Shown: positions 45,281-54,600 of the stretch, piece after piece | How positions within the stretch are numbered: the stretch's first letter is position 1 | Layout of the letters: each line of letters begins with the position of its first letter | Origin: Splendidivirga corallicola | GTDB taxonomy: Bacteria; Bacteroidota; Bacteroidia; Cytophagales; Cyclobacteriaceae | Reading direction: 5' to 3' | DNA length: 64,000 bases | Assembly: GCA_030442035.1 (NCBI GenBank) | Contig: JAUJEA010000008.1 | Location: forward strand, 271,962 to 335,961 | Position numbers and translations under genes: made by a program | The notes under the pieces: model-generated | Seen by the model: the letters and a program-made list of their open reading frames with translations, nothing else | Databases searched by the model: none | What the model was told of the DNA's origin: nothing

Positions 45281-46343
45281 ATTTCAGACGTTCAATATTC
45301 CTTCGCAAAATAAATGAAAATGACAAGTTGTACTAATTTTTGGTGGGAATTCAAATGTGTTGGTTCGCGTGAATTTGTTGGAAATACAAGCAAAAAATGA
45401 TAGAAAAAAAGCTTATATAAAAAGCCCAAGCGAGGAACAAACCCAAGTTTGCTCCTCAAAACCACACCACAATGATTGCTTGGACTAAATCAACAGAAAA
45501 TATGACCATTAACATCGAAAAAGCTTTCTTCTTCAACCCATAAACGCTTCGACGTTTGTCTATAATCCATAGATCAAATTATCATCTGCATAACAGTTAA
45601 AGCATGGCTTAGGTTCACAGATTTTTTAATTTTCCTGGAAGAGAAATTTACGCTGGTTTTAATGTTAGTTTCCTGGATCAGAAAAGGAAACGTTCAGTTG
45701 AGAGGAATGACAATCCAATCAATCCGTATTTCTAGGGATTGAGAAATTAAGTATAAATATTGACTAATCTGTGGGTCTTATATTATAAAAAAGTCTAATT
45801 TTTTTTTAAAGAGACAGAAAATTGATTGGCGGGGAATAAGTGAAACTAAATGAGTAACATATTCCATTCAGGAGGGCTAGCCAGTCAAAATAGTGAGGTG
45901 TGGGATGGACAGGTGGGAAGGAACTTTATTTTGACAAGATTTTTGGTTCCTTTTCATCGATTGGAAAAGGGACAAACATATCTGTGCACCATAGTCATAA
46001 AAAGTCAAATTAAATACGATAAAACAAAGTTTCTATAAAGTTATGGTGATCAACTTTTTCAAATGAGCAGTTCACAACCAATGTTCTTTTTGCTTGATCA
46101 AAAAGAACGAAAAAATCAAGGCTGTGAAGAAATTTGCTAAAAACCTCCATTTAAAGCTAAAATCATTAAACTCGCGCCTTCACACAACCAACCCAGCTCA
46201 AACAGTAATGATTTCTTTACACTTTAAATTCCGGTTTTCTTAACGCAATTTCTTCAAGGCCGAGGAATCCATTCTTTTTAAGCATTTAGTCATACAGATT
46301 AGAAAAATAAATGCCTGCAACTTTTCGGATTTATCCTGACAAT
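45281..46343. other. 1063-bp intergenic region
   Basis: No convincing gene. The left part should contain the promoter of the sigma/FecR operon. A hairpin with one mismatch lies at 45432-45457 (GAGGAACAAAC with GTTTGCTCCTC). The right part holds a structured inverted repeat, listed separately. A 62-codon frame at 45850-46038 has no signal peptide or family feature and is not called. Confidence 0.5.
46083..46261. repeat. Structured intergenic inverted-repeat element
   Basis: It begins with a perfect 10-bp stem, GTTCTTTTTG (46083-46092) and CAAAAAGAAC (46099-46108), with a 6-nt loop. A second, longer-range pair is formed by GGCTGTGAAGAAATT (46120-46134) and AATTTCTTCAAGGCC (46247-46261), 13 of 15 positions complementary. 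It encloses about 112 bp. From memory, the sequence CTTGATCAAAAAGAAC...ATCAAGGCTGTGAA resembles a dispersed intergenic repeat found in many Bacteroidota genomes. Whether it is a mobile element, an RNA or a transcription punctuation element is unknown. Confidence 0.6.
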
Positions 46344-46661
46344 CTATTTTTTTATTAATTCGTAAGCGCTTTTGGCAAGGCTTTCCCATTGGTCCATTTG
46401 TGTATCATGAATAACGAACCATCCCTTCAATGGCCCTTTGTTTTTAAAAGGATTCAATAATTGATAATCATGTATTCCGTTCCCCTCCAAATCAAAGTCA
46501 GCCCCCAATCGAAAGGTCATGCCGTCATCATAATAAAAGGCAAATACTTTTTTATTGTAAACTATTGCAGGTGAACTCATCATTTTACCCCATTGAACAT
46601 TTTCAAACTGGGATATCATACGTTCGCCTATTTGTTCAAATCTCGCTTTTGCTTTGCTCAT
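46344..46661 (-). CDS. TfoX N-terminal-like small protein
   Basis: A 105-residue protein resembling the N-terminal domain of the TfoX/Sxy family: ARFEQIGERMISQFENVQWG, KMMSSPAIVYNKKVFAFYYD and a C-terminal QWESLAKSAYELIKK. Full-length TfoX regulates competence in gammaproteobacteria, but the single-domain version in Bacteroidota has no known role. It is 24 bp downstream of a YjbR-family gene, and together with the DUF2461 gene these form a small minus-strand cluster. Confidence 0.78.
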   Translation of the reverse strand: MSKAKARFEQIGERMISQFENVQWGKMMSSPAIVYNKKVFAFYYDDGMTFRLGADFDLEGNGIHDYQLLNPFKNKGPLKGWFVIHDTQMDQWESLAKSAYELIKK

Positions 46662-46685
46662 TGTATGGATAGGTTAACCATTGAA

Positions 46686-47069
46686 CTATAATGTGTTCAA
46701 AATTTCCAGGTCTTTTTTGGGAAGACTCTCGCAGACGATATCATAAGAATGATCAATGAGTTCTTTTATCATATCATCACTCAAAGATCCATCCATAAAT
46801 ACCGAATTCCAATGTTTCTTACTTTGATGCCAACCGGGTTGAATGGCCGCGTGTTTTGTTCTTAAGATTTCAGCCCGCTCAGGATCACATTTTAAATTTA
46901 TAAAATGAAATGGGGGAGCGATTTCCTTATCAAATGTAAACTCCCGCACAAAAGTCATAGCAAACATTTTACCCATCACTTTCATCCAAACTGCCTCACC
47001 CTTGAACGGATATGTTTCTTCCACACCTTTTTTTGATAAACAATATGTTTTGAATGTATCGAGTGTCAT
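46686..47069 (-). CDS. MmcQ/YjbR-family protein, copy 1
   Basis: A 127-residue protein of the MmcQ/YjbR family: FKTYCLSKKGVEETYPFKGE, WMKVMGKMFAMTF, FHFINLKCDPERAEILR, and the signature GWHQSKKHWNSVFMDGSL. The fold is of the CyaY-like DNA-binding type, but no target is known. A second, related copy is at 62941. It is cotranscribed with the TfoX-N-like gene. Confidence 0.92.
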   Translation of the reverse strand: MTLDTFKTYCLSKKGVEETYPFKGEAVWMKVMGKMFAMTFVREFTFDKEIAPPFHFINLKCDPERAEILRTKHAAIQPGWHQSKKHWNSVFMDGSLSDDMIKELIDHSYDIVCESLPKKDLEILNTL

Positions 47070-47131
47070 CAGACTTATTTATTCCAATATAAAAAATTTA
47101 AAGAAAGTATATTTTTTAATTAGGCATTTCC

Positions 47132-47821
47132 TCATACCTCTACTTCCAAAAGTGGCCGGGTAATCGCGCTGTACAAAAATTGATTGAGGGGTTTGGCCAC
47201 ATGCCATAGTTCCATGAGAATACTATGAAGGTTTTCACTGGTAATCAGATCCGCATCCATGTGTTTTGAGAAATAAAAGGCTTTGTTAGCTATCAATGGG
47301 TATTGCTCCGATGGCCTTTTGAACTGAACCGGTAGTCTTTTACTAATATCCCCTTTAATACTACCAAATTGTTTCACGAAGTTCTCATCATTTATGATTT
47401 GGTCAAATTCCTCCTGTTGATTTATCACGGAAACCCTGATATTGTGCAGTTGTTCCTTTGATGGACCGAAACAACCAACCATAACCCCAATCATATCTGG
47501 TGCAAAACGTAGAAAAAAGCCGGGTATAGTCTTATCTTTTCTACCCGTTGGTGAAATAAATGCTGTATAATATGGATTATAAGGTCTTTTATCCTTTGAA
47601 AATCTGATATCACGATTGATTCGTAAAATTGCCTCTTTGGCAGAAATCTGTATAGAAGGATCGTACTTTTGAATCGCACTGATCAATTGATCAACAAATT
47701 TGGCAAAGGGTTCCTTCACCGACGATTCATAACGCTTTCTGTTTTCGTCAAACCAGGCTTTATTGTTGTTCCTTTCCAATTCGACAAAAAAATCAATGAA
47801 ATCAGGATTAAAATGTGTCAT
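47132..47821 (-). CDS. DUF2461 protein
   Basis: A 229-residue protein of the DUF2461 family: FNPDFIDFFVELERNNNKAW and FDENRKRYESSVKEPFAKFV at the N-terminus, then ILRINRDIRFSKDKRPYNPY and TIPGFFLRFAPDMIGVMVGC. The function of this family is not established. It lies 62 bp upstream of the YjbR gene on the same strand. Confidence 0.92.
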   Translation of the reverse strand: MTHFNPDFIDFFVELERNNNKAWFDENRKRYESSVKEPFAKFVDQLISAIQKYDPSIQISAKEAILRINRDIRFSKDKRPYNPYYTAFISPTGRKDKTIPGFFLRFAPDMIGVMVGCFGPSKEQLHNIRVSVINQQEEFDQIINDENFVKQFGSIKGDISKRLPVQFKRPSEQYPLIANKAFYFSKHMDADLITSENLHSILMELWHVAKPLNQFLYSAITRPLLEVEV

Positions 47822-47972
47822 AAGATTTGCTTCAAATTTGATTTATGTAAACGCCGGTAAACAATGATAACCATCATTCCGTGGAAACCATAGCTCTTAA
47901 CAATTATGAAATAAATGCTATTAAAGATAGGCTGGAACCATGAGTAGTGATACCCTGGCTCCATAATTTCTT

Positions 47973-48341
47973 TTAACCCATTGAGTGAAAAGCTACTTTA
48001 TTGCCCTCAGAGTCGAGAAATACCGCTGAAAATCCATATGGACCTTGAGTTTTTGGCCTCACTATTTTACCACCAGCAGATTCTACTTTTCCTAATGGAA
48101 TACCAAGGTCTTCACCTCCATTGAGATAAACCATTGTTCCGTTTCCGGCAGGCTCAAGGCCCTCTCCGTGAATAACACAACCACCAACAGCGCCGTCTTG
48201 CGTAAAGTTAGGTAAAAACCCCATTCTCACGCCTTCATTTTCTACTACATTAACTTCTCCACCAAGCACATCACTATAAAATTTACAAGCTCTTTCAAAA
48301 TCTTTTGAAGGTAGCTCAAACCAATTAATTGAATTTGCCAT
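47973..48341 (-). CDS. VOC-superfamily (glyoxalase-like) protein
   Basis: A 122-residue protein with two beta-alpha-beta-beta-beta units typical of the vicinal oxygen chelate fold: INWFELPSKDFERACKFYSD, VLGGEVNVVENEG and LGKVESAGGKIVRPKTQGPY followed by SAVFLDSEGNKVAFHS. Possible metal ligands cannot be fixed with confidence. The family includes glyoxalases, dioxygenases and resistance proteins; no specific reaction is implied here. Confidence 0.88.
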   Translation of the reverse strand: MANSINWFELPSKDFERACKFYSDVLGGEVNVVENEGVRMGFLPNFTQDGAVGGCVIHGEGLEPAGNGTMVYLNGGEDLGIPLGKVESAGGKIVRPKTQGPYGFSAVFLDSEGNKVAFHSMG

Positions 48342-48519
48342 GAGTTCTGATCAATATTTAAATGTTGAACAATTTATTTTAAGTCAAACATAACGGCTAA
48401 ATCGGGACAACTAAAGTTAAAAAATATAAAAACGTAGAAACCATATTATGTCAAATTAAAGATTTTGAAGTAATCAATAAAAAATTCATATTTTTAGTAT
48501 CGAAAAACGTAAATTTCAA

Positions 48520-49971
48520 ATGCAAAAGAAAGGGAACTTATTTCAGTTGATAAAATCACTTACACAAACTGAAAAGCGTTATTTCAAGCTCTATTGTTCC
48601 TCGTCAAATGTAGATTCCAACTATATAGGCCTATTTAATGCGCTTGATAACCAGGAGGTCTTTGACGAATCGGAAATCAAGGAAAAGTTCAAGGATCGAA
48701 AGTTTATCAATCAACTGCATGTAACCAAGAATTATTTAAGCAACTTAATTCTAAAAAGTCTGAGGAGTTATCACAGTAAAATCTCCAAAAATGCAGAATT
48801 AAAAGATTTGCTTAGAGATGTTGAAATATTGTTCAGTAAAGAACTTTTCAATCATTGCCATTACACTTTGCTTAAAGCTGAAAGAATAGCTAAGGAATAT
48901 GAAAATCATACAGCGCATATTGAAATTCTGGAGTGGCAGAGAAAGTTGACATTAACTCAATTTGGACACAATCATGATGCTAAAAAGCTGGATATCATTC
49001 TTCATGAGCAAAACATTGCGCTGCAAAAATTACTGAGACAAAATGAACATTGGGATGTTACTTTGAAAGTGCCAACACTGATCCATGATCAATACAAAGA
49101 TAAAAGCCTCAAAAAGCATCCGGCTTTGAAGGAACAACCCGATCTTCAGAGCAATGTGCTTTTCCATCACATTATGTTTAGTGAAAATATTCTCAAAGGA
49201 AACCCAGATCGATCAGAGCCTTATATCGATGAATTAATTCAGCTTTTAGAAAAAGATACCGATAGAATTAAAGAAGAGCCAGGCAGTTATATCAATACCC
49301 TAAATAACAAAATATCATTTCTGCTCTTTCAAAAAAGATGGCAGGAAGTATTAGAACAGCTCGACAAAGTAAGAAGGGTACCAGCCCGATTGAACATTGC
49401 AAGCGAAAGCAAATTTACGATCAGGACCATACTTAGAACCTACAACATTGAATTGGAGCTCTATAGGGACAGAAAGGAGGCAGAGAAAGGGATTACTCTG
49501 ATAGCTGAGGTCACTTCATTTATGAACAAGTATGAGCGCTCCATACCAAGGGATTATTTTATTCTTTTCTGGAACCAATTTGCTAATCTATATTTCCTGG
49601 ATAATCAATTCAAATCTGCTTTGGTATGGATCAATAAGATCATAGACCTAAAATCGAATGATAGAATAGATATCCAAAGCTTTACCCGTCTCCTGCACCT
49701 CATCATTCATCTTGAATTAGGGAATATCATTTTTCTGAGATATGCCGTTGAAAGCCATCGCAGATTCCTAAAAAAGCGAAAAATGTTGGGAAAATTTGAA
49801 CGGATCTGTTTAAGATTCTTTTCAAGAGTTGCTGACAAACCTAAAAGTGAACACAGAGAACAGTTCCAAATCTTTCACAAGGAACTATTTGAGGATGACC
49901 CCAACCTCGTTACAGCCAATATTCTGGATTACATTGATATAAAGGACTGGATCAACAAGCATTTGCAGTAG
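48520..49971 (+). CDS. Helical-repeat protein of unknown function
   Basis: A 483-residue, almost entirely helical cytoplasmic protein. The N-terminal 90 residues (LIKSLTQTEKRYFKLYCSSS, INQLHVTKNYLSNLILKSLR) form a conserved block I have seen in many Bacteroidota proteins of this length. The rest consists of TPR-like helical pairs (LLKAERIAKEYENHTAHIEI, NQFANLYFLDNQFKSALVWI). No catalytic motif, signal or membrane segment is seen. It probably acts as a scaffold or protein-interaction factor. It is a single gene divergent from the VOC gene and convergent with the sulfotransferase. Confidence 0.78.
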   Translation: MQKKGNLFQLIKSLTQTEKRYFKLYCSSSNVDSNYIGLFNALDNQEVFDESEIKEKFKDRKFINQLHVTKNYLSNLILKSLRSYHSKISKNAELKDLLRDVEILFSKELFNHCHYTLLKAERIAKEYENHTAHIEILEWQRKLTLTQFGHNHDAKKLDIILHEQNIALQKLLRQNEHWDVTLKVPTLIHDQYKDKSLKKHPALKEQPDLQSNVLFHHIMFSENILKGNPDRSEPYIDELIQLLEKDTDRIKEEPGSYINTLNNKISFLLFQKRWQEVLEQLDKVRRVPARLNIASESKFTIRTILRTYNIELELYRDRKEAEKGITLIAEVTSFMNKYERSIPRDYFILFWNQFANLYFLDNQFKSALVWINKIIDLKSNDRIDIQSFTRLLHLIIHLELGNIIFLRYAVESHRRFLKKRKMLGKFERICLRFFSRVADKPKSEHREQFQIFHKELFEDDPNLVTANILDYIDIKDWINKHLQ

Positions 49972-50020
49972 CTATAGAGCATACTATTTTTTATTTTTCA
50001 GGAATATATCAGCACTCATC

Positions 50021-51124
50021 CTAATTTTGTTTCCAATCGGCATTCAATTCTTTCCATATCTGCCCACATTCTTTTTCAATCTTATTTTTCCATGATTGCT
50101 GGTATGAATAGATCTTGCGAGGAAAGTCTGCCCTCTCTGTGATGAGTGATTTGAAACCTGATTGAGCATATGTATAACCGGGTATTTGTAAGGTATCGTA
50201 AATTGTAAAAAGCGTTTTCAAAGGGTTATCTGCAAGACTTTCAAAATCGATCTCAATCAATTCATCGGGCTGTAATGCATTTCGTTGTTTTAAATATTGT
50301 TTGTGAAAAACAATATATAGTTTCATAACAAGCGTTTCGATCTCATTGGTATCATACCTTTGAAAACTGCGTATTTTGTTTAGTTTCCATAGCGTTTTAT
50401 TAGCAATAATTGTGTCAAACAAGTTTCTTTTTAGAAACACAAACTTGGCTTCCGGGTATATTTCCTTTAACATGGAGATCCTGGCAGTGTTAGGTGGAGA
50501 TTTAAGTACCAGTCGATTTCCTTTGTTGATGTTAGATATCCGTGATATCAGATGTTTATGGTGTTGTGTCCAGGATCTCTGTGCTTTTTTGAGGTCACCA
50601 AAATCAAGGTGTTCCTCAATAATACTTTGATGTTTTGACGGAAATTGAAATAACTGGTTGAAATCGTAAACCGCTACCTCCGAATTGATCGCAACATCAC
50701 ATTCACCAGGAAAATTCCAATCGAATGGCAACCGGTGATATTCGTTTTTCATTTTTATTTTTTTGGAAGCGAAATCGAATGCAGGTTGTGTTATTTTTTT
50801 AAAATACAACAATTCCGGAACCATAGAGTCCCATAAGGTCAAAGTGGCGAATTGTGGATCTTGGTTAATTAAGTGCTGCAAATAACTGGTTCCGCTACCA
50901 TAAAAACCTAAAACGAACAGTGGGTTTTTCACCTCATTTTTGGAGCGAAAGAAATGAATAATTTCACCGGAGATCCTAAAAGGCTCCAACAACGTAAATT
51001 TCGCAAAGTAGGGTACCAGATTTTTTAATTTCCTCCACTGTATTGGACCTCTTTTGATCAATACAATTAGAAAATTAAAAAGAGGAAGAAAAGGAACAAT
51101 TCTTTTGAGTGTAGCTACGCCCAT
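50021..51124 (-). CDS. Sulfotransferase-family protein
   Basis: A 367-residue protein with PAPS-binding features of sulfotransferases: the 5'-phosphosulfate loop in PLFVLGFYGSGTSYLQHLIN, a conserved RLVLKSPPNTARI segment and the 3'-phosphate site AKFVFLKRNLFDTIIA. The N-terminus has a hydrophobic stretch that might be a membrane anchor (VPFLPLFNFLIVLI). The acceptor could be a sulfolipid or a polysaccharide; Cytophagales make sulfonolipids, but this link is speculation. It is a monocistronic gene. Confidence 0.85.
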   Translation of the reverse strand: MGVATLKRIVPFLPLFNFLIVLIKRGPIQWRKLKNLVPYFAKFTLLEPFRISGEIIHFFRSKNEVKNPLFVLGFYGSGTSYLQHLINQDPQFATLTLWDSMVPELLYFKKITQPAFDFASKKIKMKNEYHRLPFDWNFPGECDVAINSEVAVYDFNQLFQFPSKHQSIIEEHLDFGDLKKAQRSWTQHHKHLISRISNINKGNRLVLKSPPNTARISMLKEIYPEAKFVFLKRNLFDTIIANKTLWKLNKIRSFQRYDTNEIETLVMKLYIVFHKQYLKQRNALQPDELIEIDFESLADNPLKTLFTIYDTLQIPGYTYAQSGFKSLITERADFPRKIYSYQQSWKNKIEKECGQIWKELNADWKQN

Positions 51125-51622
51125 TTACATTTCTTTTGCAGGTTAAAGGTTCAATCAATAACCAGTTAAACTTTCTTAAATCGATATTGCAAGCCGAATT
51201 TCGGGAGACATTCTTATATCAAAAAAAGTAGATGTACTATTTAGGGATCCAATATCTGATCCTATGAATCTCTCAAATAAAAAAGAAAGTCCCTTCATTT
51301 GGTAAAGTGCCCAATGTAGTCAACATCTTTTTAGAAAGCCAGAATTTTTTTAAAGATTTGCTACACCTTTTGTTCCATTTGAATGTCATTCAATAAAAAT
51401 CCGGTGACAAAGTTTACAACCGCCTAAAGTGTTGAGGTCATTAATTAAATGTGAACCCACTAATCAAAACCTAAAATCGGCACTAAAGCCGTTGAAGAGT
51501 TATTTCTCATTATTAATAGACTTATCCCAAAAATCACTTCTGTAATTTTTGAACTTTCTTCCGCAATGAAAGCTCATCTCATTATAAGATATTGAGATGC
51601 GGCAAAATTTCTTAGCTGATCG
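51125..51622. promoter_or_regulatory. 498-bp divergent intergenic region
   Basis: This lies between the sulfotransferase gene and the large T9SS cargo gene, so it should carry both promoters. A short stem, CGGC/GCCG, lies near 51478. I see no gene and no firm promoter elements. Confidence 0.4.
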
Positions 51623-54600
51623 ATGAAAAGTTTACTCAAAAGATCATTTTTGATACTGCTCGTTAATTCTCTATTTTTTTTCACCACCCGAGCAGCAACA
51701 TTTCAAACGATAACATCAGGTGATTGGAATGACCCTGCCATTTGGGATCTAGGGGCTGTTCCAGGGGTCAACGATGATATTATCATTCTCCATGAGGTCT
51801 CCTTATCATCAAACATCAATATTACGGATGGTTCGCTGACAATACTGGAAACCGGGGAGCTTAATTTCACAGGCCAAATACAGGCCAGCGGAAATTCAGT
51901 CTTTCGGAATACAGGAATTATTAGAGGAAAGGACATTGTAGTTCAAGGCAGCAGTACATTTACGAATACGGCATATTCCAATATCGAAACTGCCAATACA
52001 GCCACGAACGCAACCATTGAAAACTTTGGCGTATTAAAAATTACAATGACACTAGGTAATACGGGAACGGTTATCAATCATAATGTTTTAGATGCAATAG
52101 GAGTGGTTAATAACGGTGGAAATCTGGATCTACGAAGTGGCTCAAAGACTTACGTCTATAGCAATTTCGATAATACCGGAAACATCTCATTGTGTGGCGC
52201 TATTGCATTGGCCAATCAATCAAGTGCCGGGCAAACCTTCGCAAACCGTGGTGTTATCAATGGATGTAACGGAGGTATTTTTGTCAACAATCCTAACACA
52301 AATATTACCAATCTGGCAGTGGGGTCAATCACCGGAACCGCTAACCTTTGCTTGGTTGAGGGTAACTTTACCAATAATGGAACTGGGGACTTTACCTATA
52401 GCTGTTGTTTTCTTCTAACTGCCAATGCAGGGAAATCCAGAAAAGTATGTTCCGGAGATTGGGTAACGATCGGTGGCAATCCAACAGCAGAATTTGGTCA
52501 GGAACCATACACCTATGTATGGACCTCAACACCTCCCGACCCAAATATAACAGATGTTAATGCTGCTAACCCACAGGTGCTACCTGCTACGGAAACGACC
52601 TACACTGTAACCGTTACCGATAATAATGGTTGTACAGCAATTGATCAGGTAATACTGACACCCGTTACCTCAGTGATCGCCAATGTAGATCGGAATTTTG
52701 AAGTAATTTGCGAAGGAGAATCAGTTACACTGGGAGGAAGTCCCTCTGCACACTGCGGTACCCCTCCTTATAATATTACCTGGACACCAAACATTTATCT
52801 CGACAACGCAAATTCCGCAAATCCGATTGCCACTCCACCAGTGACCACAAGATACAAGATGGAGGTAACGGATAACGGCAGTACAACTACAGAGGCCTAT
52901 ACAACAGTGATAGTCAACACCCCTCCCACTCCTGCCAACGCAGGACCAGATCAAGATCTTTGTAATGTTTTGGTAACTACGATGGACGCTAACACACCAG
53001 CTGTCGGGCATGGCCGATGGTTTGTTGTTTCAGGCCCTGTCACAATTGCCAATCCATTTAATCCAAATACTGCTGTAACAGGCTTAACACCCGGATCGAC
53101 AAGTGTACTGAAATGGGTAACAAGAAATGAGTCATGTTCTTCGGAGGACGAGGTAACAATTCATGTAGATGAGCCGGTCATAGCTAATCCCGGGTTGGAT
53201 CAGGATCTTTGTAATGCCACTTCAACAACACTGAATGCCAACGCTCCGACTTTTGGTTCCGGGCAATGGTCCATTGTTTCTGGTCCGGGAAGTTTTGCTG
53301 ACGCAATGGATCGCCAAACACAGATCAATGGATTGGTACCGGGTTCAAATACTGTGTTGGAATGGACTATCACGAATGGTTCTTGCGTACATTCAGAACA
53401 AATTACTATAAATAATTCTGCGCTTCCTACAACTGCAGCAGCAGGAGATGATCAAAATCTTTGCAATGTGACCACCACCACTATGGCAGCAAATGCACCA
53501 TCTGATGGAACAGGAAATTGGTTATTGGTTACTGGCACAGCAACGATAGACAATCCCTCGGATCCAACAACCACAATCAGCAATCTTGTCCCTGGTGGGA
53601 CACCAACTACATTGCGTTGGGTAATTTCCAATGGAAGCTGTACCAATAGCTTTGATGATGTCGTACTCACAGCCTCTTTGGAACCAGCTGCCATCGATAT
53701 TGGAACAGATCAGAATCTTTGTCCGGTAACAACTGCGACAGTTACCAGAAATTCAACATTGACAGTTGGAACAGGTTCATGGTCAATTTCGTCCGGGCCC
53801 GGAACTATTGTAAGCCCTACAGCCACCGCAACCACGATCAATGATCTGGTACCCGGAAGTAATACAGTTGTCAGGTATACAGTTACCAATGGTGCATGTA
53901 CAAAATTCGAGGAAATAACCCTCAATGTTTCTCCTGAACCAACAGTATCTAATGCCGGAGCAGATCAAACACTTTGCAATGCGACCTCCACAAATCTTAA
54001 TGGTAATTCACCAACCGTCGGCACAGGTGTTTGGACTTTGGTGGCAGGAACAGCCACTATCGATGATCCCAATAACCCAAATTCATTGATAACTGGCCTG
54101 GGAGCTGGAAATACTGTTACCTTAAGGTGGACGATCAATCTATCCGGATGTTCAATTTTTTCTCAGGACGACGTTGTTATTAATGTGGTAGATGAACCTT
54201 CCGCAGCGGATGCAGGGCCCGACCAAACATTGTGCAACGTCACTACCACCACATTAGCCGGAAATATTCCTACCAGTGGCACAGGAGCTTGGTCAATAGT
54301 TTCAGGTTCTGGTACAATCAATGACCCTACAGCTTCGAATAGTGCCCTTAGTAATCTAGTGCCCGGAACAACCACTATATTGAGGTGGACCATCTCAAGA
54401 CCAGAATGTACAGTGACCTCTGAGGACGATGTGACCATCACCGTGAATGCCAATCCAACACAGGCTGATGCCGGTGCTGATCAAATCCTTTGCAGTGTGA
54501 ATCAAGCCACCCTGGCGGGGAATACACCGACTTTTGGTATAGGAAGTTGGTCTGTGGTATCCGGAAGTGGTACGATTAGTGATCCAAGTGATCCAAACAC

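Noticed and set aside
45850..46038. 62-codon plus-strand frame in the 1-kb gap
   Set aside because: No recognisable feature and no coding-like context; left as intergenic.
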